A stretch of 64,000 bases of DNA. Origin: Diplodia intermedia. Lineage: Eukaryota; Ascomycota; Dothideomycetes; Botryosphaeriales; Botryosphaeriaceae. The notes below the pieces were generated by a model. The model was not told where the DNA came from and made no database searches. It worked only from the letters and a program-made list of their open reading frames with translations. This document shows positions 31,374 through 43,156 of the stretch, one piece after another. Every line of letters starts with the position of its first letter. Position 1 is the stretch's first letter. A program made the translations under genes and the position numbers. Where the stretch lies: assembly GCA_021495925.1 (NCBI GenBank), contig JAKEKT010000030.1, positions 186,001 through 250,000 on the forward strand. The letters are read 5' to 3'.

Positions 31374-31949
31374 GGCCAGCGTATGGATTCCAGGGCCCCC
31401 AGCTGGGGCGGGACAAGAACGCGGCGACAGGGGTGGCGGCGCGGCAGGCGTAGCGCGGGTTCTGGGCTCGTTTGCGGCGCGTATCAATCCGGGGCAGCTG
31501 GAAGCCCGCAGTCGAGACTTGCAACAGAACGAGAGCCGGTTACACGCAGAGTCGAAGGTAGCAGGCGCGAGCGTGGAGGCGATTTAGGGAGCACATCACC
31601 GCACGTACATCGTCCCCGCGGTGCCACTGCGTCAGGCGACAGGGGTCCGCGCTGCTTGCCTGTACGTGGCTAGAAGCTTTGGGATTGCCACAAGTGAGAC
31701 GCCTGCGATTGCGATTGCGCCGCAGCCCAACCCGCCAACGCGCTGTCGCCGTCGCCGCCCGCCCCTCCCACCTACGTAGCATCGCTGTCTTCCAGCTTCC
31801 TCTTGCAGCACCAGCGTCTGCCGTGAGCGCCTCCAGCCCGCCGGAAGACGCCGCCCTTGCCTGAACTGCCAGCATCTTATCTTTCGAACATTCACCTAGG
31901 CTACACATACTATTTATACACCCGCAGCCAGACCTGGCCACTCTCTTTT
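31374..31949. other. Intergenic, promoter of the OSBP gene
   Basis: About 580 bp between two minus-strand genes: the OSBP promoter and the Atp12 3' end. Nothing else is supported. Confidence 0.5.
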
Positions 31950-33100
31950 TTACCCGTTGACGAGAATCACAACGCTGCCAAGCTGCCGCCGCAGATCCTC
32001 CTTGTCAACGTCGTGCGTATCCTCCACTTCTCCCCACATGCCCGTTTGCCAGGCGACTTCCAAGCTGCTAGCTTCAGCCGCCTCCTCGATCCCGAATCGA
32101 CTGCCGCCAGGCTGGCTCTCGCGGGCATGAGCGAATTGGGGGCTCCACTCAGCCATCAGACGAGATGCTATCAGCAAGCTCTTGCTTGCCAGCACGCCGC
32201 GTTCCACGCCCGCCAGCTCCCACGCCGGCAAAGAAGACAGCCACCCCTTCACTACTTCCACCGTATTCTGCGGCTGCGGCACAGGCATAATGCTGTCAGG
32301 CTCCAGAATAGGCCTGATCTCGACACCTGGCCAGAGTTTGGTGGAAAGGAAGTTGATGATGGGCTGCGCCGTCTGAATCTGCACCTGGCGCAAGTTTTTC
32401 GCGCCCTCACTCAGGTCCTTCGGGTCGTGAATGTTCTCCGCCGGTGCCCAGCAAAGCAGCGTATCGGTGGTGAGGTATCTCATAAGCATTTGAATGATAC
32501 CTGCTCGAATAGTTGTGTCGCCCGCAGCATCTTCCGCCTGTATATCAATCGCACGCGATGTCAGAGAGGTGAGAGGAATGTAGTGCTGCTTGAGGGCCTG
32601 TTGTGCATTGAGCAAGAGGTCCCATTCCAGTGCAATGGCAGCGGCGAGCTGTTGCTTGTTCGGAGGGATGGTAAGGACGTTCTTCGAAGCGGTCCGGACG
32701 GGTCGCGAATCGAGAAAAATCTGGTGGCCATCTACCACATCTACCCTCAGCCATTGTCACTCATCCAATGCGCAGCAGTGCACCTACCGGATGTTTGCTT
32801 GACGTGCACGTCAGTCCAGAAGCGCTTCTTCAGGGCACTCCCCGGTTTTGACGGATCGGCCTTCGCGTTGCGGCTTTGCTGGAACTGCTCGGCCCGCTCG
32901 CGTTTGCGCGCAATCCGGTCTTCGGCGGTCGATGCAGCAGGCTTCGGCGGGTCTGGCGGCGGGCCTGGCGCAGTGGGATGCGGTAGCGGGGTCGCATGCT
33001 GGGGTGCGGAGCTGTGCAGACAGCGGGACGCAGGCGTATAGCGCGCCGAAGGACGAAGAGCGCGTGGGGCGGCGCGGGCGATGGTGGAGAGGGACCGCAT
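31950..33100 (-). CDS. atp12: ATP synthase F1 assembly chaperone Atp12
   Basis: A 364-residue mitochondrial chaperone from complement(join(31950..32731,32788..33100)). It binds the F1 alpha subunit during ATP synthase assembly in the matrix. The N-terminus (MRSLSTIARAAPRALRPSAR) is an Arg/Ser/Ala presequence followed by a Pro-rich spacer. The ATP12 domain starts at LKKRFWTDVHVKQTSDGHQ and runs through LDSRPVRTASKNVLTIPP, AIALEWDLL, the MLMRYLTTDTLLCWAP motif, and the C-terminal VERGVLASKSLLIASRL. The intron uses the second of two adjacent TAG acceptors (9 nt apart, same frame) because it restores the family spacing. An upstream in-frame ATG at 33154 exists, but the presequence fits better from 33100. 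It is divergent from the zinc-cluster regulator gene. Confidence 0.92.
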
Positions 33101-33704
33101 GGTGGGTGGCACGGGGATTGCAGTCGCTGTGTTGGCGCGGCTCTGGGAATTCAAAGTCGGATGGATGGCCTGTGCAGGCGTGCTTGGATCAGAGGATCAG
33201 CCCTGGAGCCGGGTCGGGTGGGCGGTTGCAGGCTGCATGATGTGGAGGAGAGGGCGGCGGGTTCGGGGCGATCACGCAGCGAAGGTTCGGGAGGCGTGAG
33301 CCTGGCCGACTCCGCTTTTGGTTGCGAGGCTGGCCGTGGCTACTGCCAATGGCGGGCTCAACCATCAGCCTGTTGTCCGCCTCCTACGCACCACGGCAAC
33401 ATGCCTCTCCCAGCTCCCAGCCCCAGTGCTGCGCCGTCGACTGCCGTTTCCGCCACGCATCTCGGGCGCAGGTCCTACGCGCGAGCTCACTAGCTGCCTG
33501 CTGACCCATTCCGCACGCACCTTCTCCCGGAGGCCTGCCATTGCGCCAACTGCTCGGTAGCGCGGACCGCTGCGCTTGATACTCCTACTAAAGCTACAAC
33601 ACGCTCATCCTCCCGCTCGCTTGAGCCGCACCTTCCGCTCCCTCGCGGCCATATGCTGTTGAAGCGCTCTGCAGCCCCAGCCCCGCGAGTCCCTTTGCCC
33701 CCGC
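33101..33704. promoter_or_regulatory. Shared upstream region of atp12 and the Zn2Cys6 gene
   Basis: 604 bp between divergent starts, containing the promoters of both genes. Pyrimidine-rich near the regulator gene; no additional gene seen. Confidence 0.5.
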
Positions 33705-36700
33705 ATGGCCGCCATGGCCCCAGACCCGTCGACCGGCCAGTCTCTGCCCCAGCCGAAGGCCATACGCTTTATCACCAACAATGACGGGCCTTATGCGAAG
33801 AGACGGAGAATCAATTCGGCCTGTTTGACCTGTCGCCGTCGCAAGACGCGCTGTTCCGGCGAGCGCCCCGCCTGTGAAACCTGCCTCAAGAACAATCACA
33901 CTTGCGGGGGATATGGCCCGGACACAGACCAGCCCAAGGACAGCTCCGGCTCCAGCTCTGCCGGCGATCACGCCGAGAGTCGGGCAGGCGTTGCGCTGGA
34001 TCACGGCAGGAAGTCGTCTGTGGCGTCGCCCCGAAGGCCACCACCAAAGCAGCTGCAGCAAACACAGCATCAGCAAGTCGAGAATGCGGGGATTGCACGT
34101 CCTTCTCTAGTTCACGGCGCGCCGACCGACGACCCCATCATCGATCCAGCCTTGGAGTCCAGCTTCAATGGCCCTGCAAGCGCTGGCGGAGACGAGGGAA
34201 GCCAGGCTTCAAGTACGTCGTTGATATCATCTCGTAAACCGCCCTCCGCTGACCCATGTAAAGGCCGGTTTTCGCTAAGCCTGAGCATTCGAAATCGCAT
34301 GCCCTACTTCCGCTATTTCGGGCCGACGGCGATCATGCCAGGGTTCAAGCAGATGGTGGTCAAGGTGAAAGGCAAGCAGCACAGTACGGCGGGAACATCA
34401 ACAACTGATGGTAGGCACGCTCCTCAGTATCCTAAAGTCGCGTACTCAAAGACCAGTCAAGGCCTACAGTCCCCCCCTGCCACGGCAGCTTCGCTCGGTC
34501 GCGTAACCTCCCAACAATCCACCACCGAGAACCCCGCTCCAGTCGAGCTTCCAATATACGACGCCTCGCCAGTTCCTCCACCGCCGTTGATCACGCACCT
34601 GTGCAAGACGTTCTTCACACACCTCGGTTGCAATTTCCCCTTCTTGCAGGAAGTGCGGTTTATGCGCGATCTGGAGGAAAAGCAAGTGGACGCCATCCTT
34701 GTCGACTCGGTCTGTGCGCTAGCTGCACGCTTCTCCACTGATCCGATGCTGGTTGGCACGCGCCAGTTCGACGGTGACGCCGAACAAGCGGAGACGCCCC
34801 CGTCCGAATATGGGCAACAGTTCGCTTTGCGCGCCAAATCCACAATCGTTGATACCTTTGCGTGTCCGAGCGTGGCTGTCGTTCAAGCTGCTCTGCTGCT
34901 CGCATACGACGAATTCGGCGGAAGCCGTGACTCTGGTTTATGGATGTATCTCGGAATTGCCATCCGGATGGCCCAAGACCTCGGCATGCAAACCCTACAA
35001 GGGCTGAGATACGAAGGTAGAGACGGGCCAACGCCGGAGAGTGTCAAATCCGGTTCTTCCAAGAGAAGAGAAGACACGCAACGCGATCGGAGCGCAGCAT
35101 CATCGCCAGAAGGGACCGACCCCAGAACTGTCGAGGAACAGAGAGCGGTGGAAAGAGAGCGAATCGACACCTTCTGGGCCGTCTTTTTCCTGGATCGCGT
35201 TGTCTCCTCCGGAACGGGACGGCCGGTGTCCTTGAGGGATAGTGATATCGAAATATCTTTCCCCTCTCTGGATTCCACCGACGAGTCCACTGGTTGGCCG
35301 GTACCCTTTCCTGCCCTGATCCGGGTGATCCATCTGTACGGCCGTGTTACGGACCTCTTGAACGGAATCAAAGAGGTATCGCACGTTACATCGGACGTGA
35401 TCAAACGTTTAGCATCCATGGAGAGTCTTTTGACGGACATTTACCAGAACCTCTCGTCACGTTTGCATTTCAACGTTCTCAATTTCCAGCATTACCTGAG
35501 GAACGGCCAGGGGACGAATTTCATCCTCCTCCACTTCTGGTTCCACACCCTCATTGTTCTTCTGCATCAGCCAACGCTTCTCAAGACTTTTGAGGGAGGC
35601 ATTCAACAGCTCCTTCCGAACAGCCACGAGCTATCCATGTCATCTGCAAAGACGATTGCGGATATCCTCGCCTTTGCAGAGTTGGCTGACGCAAAAGCGG
35701 GTCTTGGCAATCCCTTCACCAGGTAGGATCCAATAGGCAGTCCCATGCTCTGCAACTAATAATGCATAGTCAACCAATTTATATTGCCTCTTGTGCCTTC
35801 CTGAAAGAGACTGCCATGCAATCTGCGTCGTCGAACCCGCATTCGAGGCAAGGGTCACCGCCAAATGGCCGGGCTCAAGAGAACAGTGGTGAGAGCAGTG
35901 TACATGGAGCAATTCCCTCCAACGAGAACGGCTTCCGCAACCGATCAAGTGCGGGGGATGGAAGGGTCCAAGCAGGTGCATCCGAGAAGCAAATGGCCAA
36001 ACATACGCTGCTAGCAGCGGCTGCCAACCAAAATTACCAACGTTGCTATCGAGCCCTCCAATCACTCGAGACATACTGGGCTGGCGTCAAATACATTTTG
36101 ACCGTCATGGACCAGAAGGCCAAGGGTGTTGTGGACCCGCTCCTATACACCAGAGAAGAGATGGAGTGTGCGTTGGAAGTCCCCCAACCAGAGCCTTCAT
36201 TCGACACGCCTGGTTGGCGGCGCAAGCTATCTTGGGGCGCGTATATCGGGCCTCAGAACCATTCTGAGAAAGACCAAGGCCCAGTTGCTGCTCTCAAGAT
36301 CAGCAGGGGCCCAAATTTTGGCATTCCAGGGTCTCCTATGGCAGATCCAGGTCAAGGTTAGCTCTTATTTCACGATTTAGGCAAGGGCACTATATTGACA
36401 AATCTCTCATTAGCCATTGGTTGGTCTCTTACTGGAACCATGAACTCACCAAACACGAGCCTGGCCGTTCTCTATCCTACCGAAACTCGGGACGGCGGTC
36501 CTCGCCGCCCACGAGACGGTATGGACCCGTCCATCTCGTCGGTAATGGCGCAGGGTCCGACGTCGCCTCAGCAACAGCGTAATATTCTCACACCGCAAGG
36601 CTCCAACATGTCGACGGCGCCGCTCCCCCGTTATCCCAACAACACGCAAATTTTCGCCCAGCCCAACGCCGCTGTGAGCATGCAGCCTCCGCCCCCGCCC

Positions 36701-37126
36701 GGCGGCTCTTCCGCCTATTTGTCCGATTCCGCCCTAGTCTCCGACGCCGACCTCCTGCTCAACCTCCACTCCCCGTACTCGACCGCGTCGTCGCCCGCCG
36801 GAGGTCGCCCGCCCCCAGGAGGCGCGGCCAACGTGCCGTCTTCGGCCGTCAACCCACATTCCCCAACAGGACCTTACCCGTCCCAAATGACCGGCCAACA
36901 AGCTCAGAACAGTGGCCCGATCCCGTTCGGCGATATGCTGGTCGAGAGCCAGGACATCGACATGAGCGCTCTTGGGGACAACATGGTGACGTGGTTGGAG
37001 TGGCTGCCCCACGAACTGGTCCCGTTTTACGATCAGGCGACCGGCACGGCGACGGCTGCGGACGGCGGCTTGGGGACGGTGCCGTCGGCCCAGACGCCCG
37101 GGCAGACTGAGAGGAGAGATGGGTGA
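33705..37126 (+). CDS. Zn2Cys6 fungal-specific transcription factor
   Basis: A 1105-residue nuclear regulator from exons 33705..35722, 35770..36356 and 36414..37126. The DNA-binding cluster is CX2CX6CX6CX2CX6C at C40, C43, C50, C57, C60 and C67, preceded by a basic KRRR nuclear-localisation patch. A long Ser/Pro/Gln-rich region follows. The fungal_trans middle homology domain spans about 300-640, with FPFLQEVRFMRDLEEK, DSVCALAARFSTDP, GLWMYLGIAIRMAQDLGMQ, DTFWAVFFLDRV, and SFPSLDSTDESTGWP. The C-terminus is disordered and Pro/Gln/Ser-rich, ending in an acidic-hydrophobic stretch (VESQDIDMSALGDNMVTWLEWLPHE) that looks like an activation domain. Both introns are short (47 and 57 bp) and phase-consistent. 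The target pathway cannot be deduced. Confidence 0.9.
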
Positions 37127-38141
37127 AAAAAAAAAAAAAGCAAGAGCGAAAATCCCAACGTTTATGATGGGGAGGAAGGAGACGTCTTTCACGAAGTCAT
37201 GATTGTGTTTTGTCGAAAATCCTTATCTAAAAGAACAACGAAAAGCGAGGTGTACAGTTTCGATTGCATCATTCTGGGTGCATGGGGTTAGCCGGGGCCG
37301 GCGGGGGAGATCTTTTTTTATTTTTTTTTGACGGTAAACCGGGGTGCTGATTCGTTCTCCGCGTCACTGTGATTCCCACATCTGTAACTGCTCCTCATTT
37401 AGTCTCGATTCTTTCTCCTTGCCTACATCAATGTACTATACCGCAGAGCAGCAGTGTTGCTTCGTAAATCAAGCGTACATCGAGTGCCACAACGGGCTGT
37501 GGAGGATTCCACGCTTCTTCTGTGGAAAGACTATGCTACTCGTGCGAGGTGGTCTGCGCAAACATCGAGGGGTAGATACAGGCTTTGAATCATACAAAAT
37601 CATTGGCGTGGACTGCGACACACGTAAAAGGTAGATGTTGATATTTGATGATTTAGGTTTGACAAGTCTCAATTTATTTTGCATCCATCGCGGTGCTACA
37701 TTCTTTTCCACAAGCCGTTGGCAAACGTGTAGTCCTCCAATAATAGTCATCATGAAGGGGGCTCTATCTGTAGTAAGAGTACATTAATATCATAACTGGC
37801 AGCGTTGAGGTGAGTAATCGAAAATAACGCCATCGCTATGCGAGAGTCAGAGGGTGGGGAAAACAATGAGGAATTAATAGAAAAGGAAAGCAATGCGACA
37901 TGAAGAGCTGCAACTGCTTCTGGGTGAGTAAAATCATGATGCTGATCAGCAGTCGTTGAGCCGAACTCCACTGATGTGCCGACAGCGGAACGATGCAGTT
38001 CGAGAGGAGTCTTGAATGGGATGACGCAGGCAGCCGGTGTGTCTGTAAGACGGTTGGACGCGCGCACAAGCCACCCTGTCTGAGGCAATCGTTGCCCCCA
38101 AAGCTTCAACACCAACCATTTTCCAGATGAACACTTGCCTC
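37127..38141. other. Intergenic between convergent genes
   Basis: About 1 kb holding the 3' ends of the regulator and spt20 genes. There are A-runs and T-runs (37127-37140, 37313-37328). No gene supported. Confidence 0.5.
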
Positions 38142-39711
38142 TTATCCCATGCCACCACCTTGGCCGCGGCCCATGCCGCCCTGCCACCCCATCCCCATAC
38201 CCATACCGCCACCCATGCCCATCATGTTCTGTTGCTGCTGCTGGGCCTGGCGCTGAGCAAGCATCTGCTGCTGGCGCATGAGACGGGCCATGTATGCCTG
38301 CTGGTTCTGCGGCTGGCCACCGCCATCGCCGCCGGCGCCGCCTTGCTGGGCCGCGGCCGCCTGCTGTTGCTGTTGCTGGAGGCGCATCTGTACCTGTTGC
38401 ATTTGCTGCATGGTCATGCCACCGCCACCCATGGTGCCCATGCCGTTCATGCCCGCCGGTACACCACCAACGCCGCCACCCATGCTCATCTGGCCGCCGC
38501 CGCCCATCGAGACGCCCATGCCCATGCCGCCCATGTTCATCTGGCCCATGCCACCTCCAATGCCCATGTTGTTCTGGCCGCCTTGCTGCTGCTGCTGCTG
38601 CTGCTGGTTCGCTTGCTGGGCCTGTTGCTGTTGTTGGACGACCATTTGCCAGGCCTGCATGATTTGGCCGCTGCGGATCATTTGTTGAATTGGAGCGGGT
38701 AGGTTGCCGCCGTAGTGAGCCATCATGCGCTTGACGATCATTTGTGAGCGTTGGCGGTGGACCTGCTGCTGCTGCTCGGGCGTCATGTTTGCCATGTTCG
38801 CCATGTTCATACCGCCCATGCCCATGTTGGCACCCATCATGGCTTGCTGGCCAGGAGGACGTTGTTGACCTTGTTGTTGTCCGGGGTTGGGAGAAGCGGA
38901 CTGCGCCATTTGTTGACGCATTTGTTGAGCTAGCTGTGCGTTGTATGGCGTAGGGGTACCATTGTTGGAACCCTGGCCGTTGTGGTGCGCCATTTGTGCC
39001 TGGGCTTGAGCTTGGGCTATTTGTTGTTGACGGAAAATCTGCATCTGCTCTGGAGTCATGTTATGGGGCGAGCCCGCCATTGCGGCATTCTGGTGCTGTT
39101 GCTGCATTAGCTGGTTGCGACGCAGTTGTTGAATGCGCATCATTTGTTCCTGCGACAGATTCTGTGGCATCTGTCCACCAACAGGCATCATAGGTGTACC
39201 CTGCATGGCACCAACTGGGCTGCCGTGCTGGTTGACGCGACCGGGCTGTGGTGTCATGTGGCGAGTGACGGGGACAGCTTGGTTCATCTGAGGAGTGTTC
39301 ATATGCATCTGAGGCGTTCCGTGAGCGCTTCCTGGATGCTGGCTGCTCTGCTGGCGGCTCATTTGCCGAGCCATATGCGGCGGGCCTGCTGAGTGGGGGA
39401 CGGCAGAAGGCGGGCGGGGCGGGCTGCCTGCTTGGCTTGAAGAAGTGGGAGCCATCGGCACACCCCCCATCGCGTGGTTCGCGACAGCGTTCGCGTTCAT
39501 TACCGGTGAGGCTTGCATAGGAGTTTGCTGGCGGACCATGGGAGAATGCTGTTGAGCTTGGCTGAATTGCGTGTGAAGGGGTGTTCCAATGGAGTTGCCG
39601 GCAGCTTGTGCCTGAGCTTGAGCTTGAGCTTGACGCCGCATCTGTTCTGCCTGCATAGCTTGCTGCTGCTGTTGCTGATGCTGCTGATGCTGCTGCTGCT
39701 GCTGATGATGT

Positions 39712-39743
<32 letters not shown>

Positions 39744-41175
39744 GTGCCGTGCTGCCAGGACTCTGTTCTGTTCGGCCGCCTCTTCTCTCCTGCGTATTGC
39801 GTCCGCATTCGCCTGCTGCTCCCGCTTGAGCTGGGCCTGGCGAGCTTCATCTTCCTTCTTGATGCGCTCGTTCTCTTCATGGGCAATCTTGATGTTTTCC
39901 AAAGTCTTGAAACGGGAGAAGCGAGGTTCGAAGGCGGCGGCTCCGCTGCGCATACCTTCACCATCTCCATTCATCTGCGCAGCATTGGAGGTTGATGCAG
40001 CACTGTCGCCGAACAGCATGAAGTTCTGGTCGGCGGCAAACTGTGCCTCGTCAGCCGCCAGCTCAGCGGTCGTCCGCTTCCTCGTCTTGGGTGGTGGCGG
40101 AGCATTCCTGTGCATTGAGTGGGTGGTGGCCTCAATTATATCCTGGCTTTCCAACAAGCTATGAACGGGCTCCAAGAAGAGTGCAGGAGCAGCTGCATTG
40201 ATCACATCGGCTTCGAAATCGTGCACATTGGTCTCATCCAATATCATCTTCTGTCGTTTAGGTGCCGGACCACGAGCTGCAGAAGGTGTCGGAGGCATCG
40301 ATGTCAATGGCGTAGGTGGATGCGCCGAGAGAGGAGTAGCTGCTGCGCGGGACTGTTGTCTTCTTGCTGCAGCAAGATCCGGCATTGGGGTGTTTGCCAA
40401 CAGCTCGAGTTCGGTCTGGTAGGACAGCGCTGTTGGGAACAGCACCTTGGTTGTCACCCTAGGACTTCTATTTGCAGCGTTTGCATCATCCGCTGACGGG
40501 CCTTCGGTCTTTGCCTTGATCTCGCCCGCAGACGAGGCTGGACGGTTTGCCTGCTCGGACTTCGGCGGCGGAGACTCGTCGGAAGAGGACTTGGGAGGCG
40601 AAGGATAGGGCACCCATGGCGATGGAGTCAAGTACTCGTTCCAGTTATGGATAGAGAACTGGGCGGTCTTTCCTTCTTTAGAACTGGTGTTCTGAGGCCC
40701 CGCTTGTGTTTTGGCATCGGCCGAGCGATGATCGACCAGTTGGACAATAAGGCAGCCCTCATAGAACGTCACGCCAGCGCGCAGCATTTCCTCCAATATG
40801 AAGTGCGGTATCGTGCCATCGCGAATATGTTGCAGCAGAGGGCGCATGGGAGAATTGTAGGGGAAATTGCCGTCCTGCTGCTCGAAGCGGAAATGGTGCT
40901 GGTGGAGGTGGACAATCAGTGAGGGCGGCGAGCCCTTGAATTTCTTCAATATGTACTGCTCATTTATAACTAGTGCCAGGTTAGCTAGCCATCGTATGAA
41001 GCCATGACGGCTGCCAAAACATACCAAGTGGCTTTTCCACAACCTTGTCCGCCGCTGCCGCCTCTTCGGCATCACCTTGTGCATTCCTGGTGCTGCTGCG
41101 CAGCTGAGAAGGTCGCTGTGATTCGCGGCGCTGGCGCAGAGCCTGCATAGGCCGTACTGGACCGGCAGTCGACAT
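38142..41175 (-). CDS. spt20: SAGA complex subunit Spt20
   Basis: A 992-residue protein from complement(join(38142..40969,41025..41175)). The N-terminal Spt20 domain is clear: NEQYILKKFKGSPPSLIVHL, HHFRFEQQDGNFPYNSPMRP, IPHFILEEMLRAGVTFYEGC, and LVDHRSAD, followed by the FSIHNWNEYLTPSPWVPYP-like segment. The rest is low-complexity: a coiled charged region (ENIKIAHEENERIKKEDEAR), polyglutamine/His tracts, then Met/Gly/Gln-rich repeats to the end. Spt20 is a structural subunit of the SAGA coactivator, linking it to TBP-dependent transcription of stress and inducible genes; it acts in the nucleus. The intron (55 bp, GTATGT...GCTAAC...CTAG) is well formed. Length and Q-content are typical of filamentous fungi. 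It is divergent from the Kelch gene. Confidence 0.92.
39659..39743 (-). repeat. Polyglutamine-coding CAG/CAA tract in spt20
   Basis: On the minus strand this 85-bp tract reads as CAG/CAA codons interrupted by CAT/CAC, giving runs of up to 11 Gln with scattered His. Mixed codons suggest moderate stability. Shorter Q runs recur toward the C-terminus (near 38590-38640). Confidence 0.85.
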
Positions 41176-41603
41176 GGTAGATTAGTCGGGTAGTATTGTG
41201 CGCGTGTAGGTCAGGCGACAAAGAGTCGCGGTAATCCCAACGGCGGTGCAATCTCAGGAGCTCCCGGGGCGGCCAGCAACCCAACGGCGAGTCGTGGAAT
41301 GCTACCGCGACGGTGATTGAACGAGGGGCGCCGAGCGAGATGTGCGATCCGCGATGTGCGATGTGCGGTCTGGGATGCGGGCGGGTGGTGGAGATGATGT
41401 CGGGGGGTCGGGAAGCCATGCGGCTCCGCCCAACGCGCGTGTGTGTGAAGGCCCAGCGGAAAGAGCGCCGCCCCGGCCTTGGCAGCTTCCGCCCGCGTCC
41501 CACCCGGCGGGGGTCCCTGGGGCCTGCAAGGAACAAAGGCGCATCCACCTATGATGCAATTGCTCCCCCCGCACCCTCACCCCAACACCACACTCTGCTC
41601 ACC
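41176..41603. promoter_or_regulatory. Shared upstream region of spt20 and the Kelch gene
   Basis: 428 bp between divergent ATGs, GC-rich, with GA/TG-rich imperfect repeats (GCGATGTGCGATGTGCGGTC around 41350). It must carry both promoters; no TATA element is evident. Confidence 0.5.
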
Positions 41604-42892
41604 ATGGCTGAAATTGCTGCTGGAGCTGTCGTCGCCGAACAGGTCGTCTCGACCACCATTGAAGGCGGTGCCGTTGCAGGATATGCTATCGCCAAGAAGA
41701 CCTTGCCGCTGAAGGCTACCTTCACGCGCATAGCCGTGTCGTAAGTCGCCGTATCGTTCACGGACCGGCGAGCTCTGCTGACTTTCTGTGGAGGGAACTG
41801 ATCCGTCGCCACTCTCATACCGTCAGCGTGGTCAATGGCAAGGCCTACATCTTCGGCGGCTTCACTGAAGCTGGCACCCTCGCCGGCAACGAATTTCACC
41901 AGTTGACCCTGCTTCACAAGGACGAGAACACCGATTACAAGTGCATTCCGGCGTTGCCCACGGATGATGCTTCCTCTGTCCCCCCGCCTCGCGCGGGCCA
42001 TTCTGCCTCAGTGTTCGGAAAGAACATCATCATCTACGGCGGAATGGACGAGGCTGGCAATTCAGTAGAGGATGGGTCCAAGCTCTGGTCCTTTGACACC
42101 GACGCGCTCAAGTGGACTCTCCGGACCTCTCAAGGCCCCAAAGACTGCCAGTTCTACCATGGATCTACCGTTCATGGCAACATGCTTCTACTGTATGGAG
42201 GCTACAGCAAGCCGGCTGGCACGAATGACTTACGAGCACTTCCAAGCCTCAGCTCGGTTGACGTCACAACTGGTGTCTGGCAAGCTCACGAAGACCAGGT
42301 ATTGTCGCCTGTCGGTACGCCTTCAGGTCTTGCATTCTCCCAGGACAAGGTGTTTACTGTCGGTATCGATTCGAAGTTCCAAGCTCCTGTCCACTTCTAC
42401 GATCTCCACGCCGCCACGGCCGATGCACGTTGGGATACCATTCCCGTGCCTTCGAACCCTCTAGTGCCTGGCCCTGATACCTCCAGGGACGGAGCTAGCG
42501 TCATCACTCTCTCCACCGGACAGGGTCGCAAGTATCTTTTGTACCTGTTCGGTCAGAAGCATGGTGATCAGCCCACCAGCCTCCCACCCAAGTCTGATGA
42601 ACTGTTCAGCGATGCCTGGACCTTCCAGCTTCCTTCCAACAACACTACCCTCGCTAGCGCCAAGGATGCAGCGAGACTCAAACTTGGAATGGACTCTGGC
42701 GAGGATAGCTGGGCCGAGGTTGAGTTGAAGCTGCACCAAGAGGAATTCGCGCATGAAGGCAAGGTCCATCCTGGGCCCAGGTCATTCTTCGCAGCCTCCA
42801 ACATCGATGACAGGACGGTGGTTCTCTGGGGTGGCCTGAACCCAAAACAGGACGTCGAAGGTGATGGCTGGATCATCAAGTTGGAGGTTTAG
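41604..42892 (+). CDS. Kelch-repeat beta-propeller protein
   Basis: A 400-residue protein from exons 41604..41740 and 41827..42892 (86-bp intron, perfect GTAAGT donor, branch GCTGAC). After an Ala/Val-rich N-terminus (MAEIAAGAVVAEQVVS) the protein shows Kelch-type blades. Double-glycine strands are visible in KAYIFGGFTEAG, IIIYGGMDEAG, LLLYGGYSKPAG and VVLWGGLNPKQD, with conserved aromatic and Trp residues about 10-20 residues later (LKWTL, GVWQAH, DGWIIKLEV). RAGHSASVFGKN is a classic blade lead-in. Such proteins are scaffolds, often in actin, polarity or ubiquitin contexts. No enzymatic residues or partner domains are seen, so the role is unknown. Confidence 0.82.
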
Positions 42893-43156
42893 GGATCGGT
42901 TCCTGAAGATGGCTCACGAGAGTCGGATGTATTATATCACACTATTGCTCCTTGAGAGCTTATGCGCATGTGGAATGCCAACAATTACCTTGGAAGCCTC
43001 ATCTTGGTTGCCGCGAAGACGTTTCATGACGAAATACACATGGAATCATGATTATTTTTTCAGGTATTCTTCCAAAACGTGTTGATGCGACTAAACATCT
43101 CCTGATGCTATTCCGAATGTCTTTTTGATATACTTTCCTCTAGTCACACTCTGAAG

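Noticed and set aside
31857..33041. 394-codon plus-strand ORF
   Set aside because: Antisense to atp12, whose two exons reproduce a known family; the plus-strand protein has no domain pattern.
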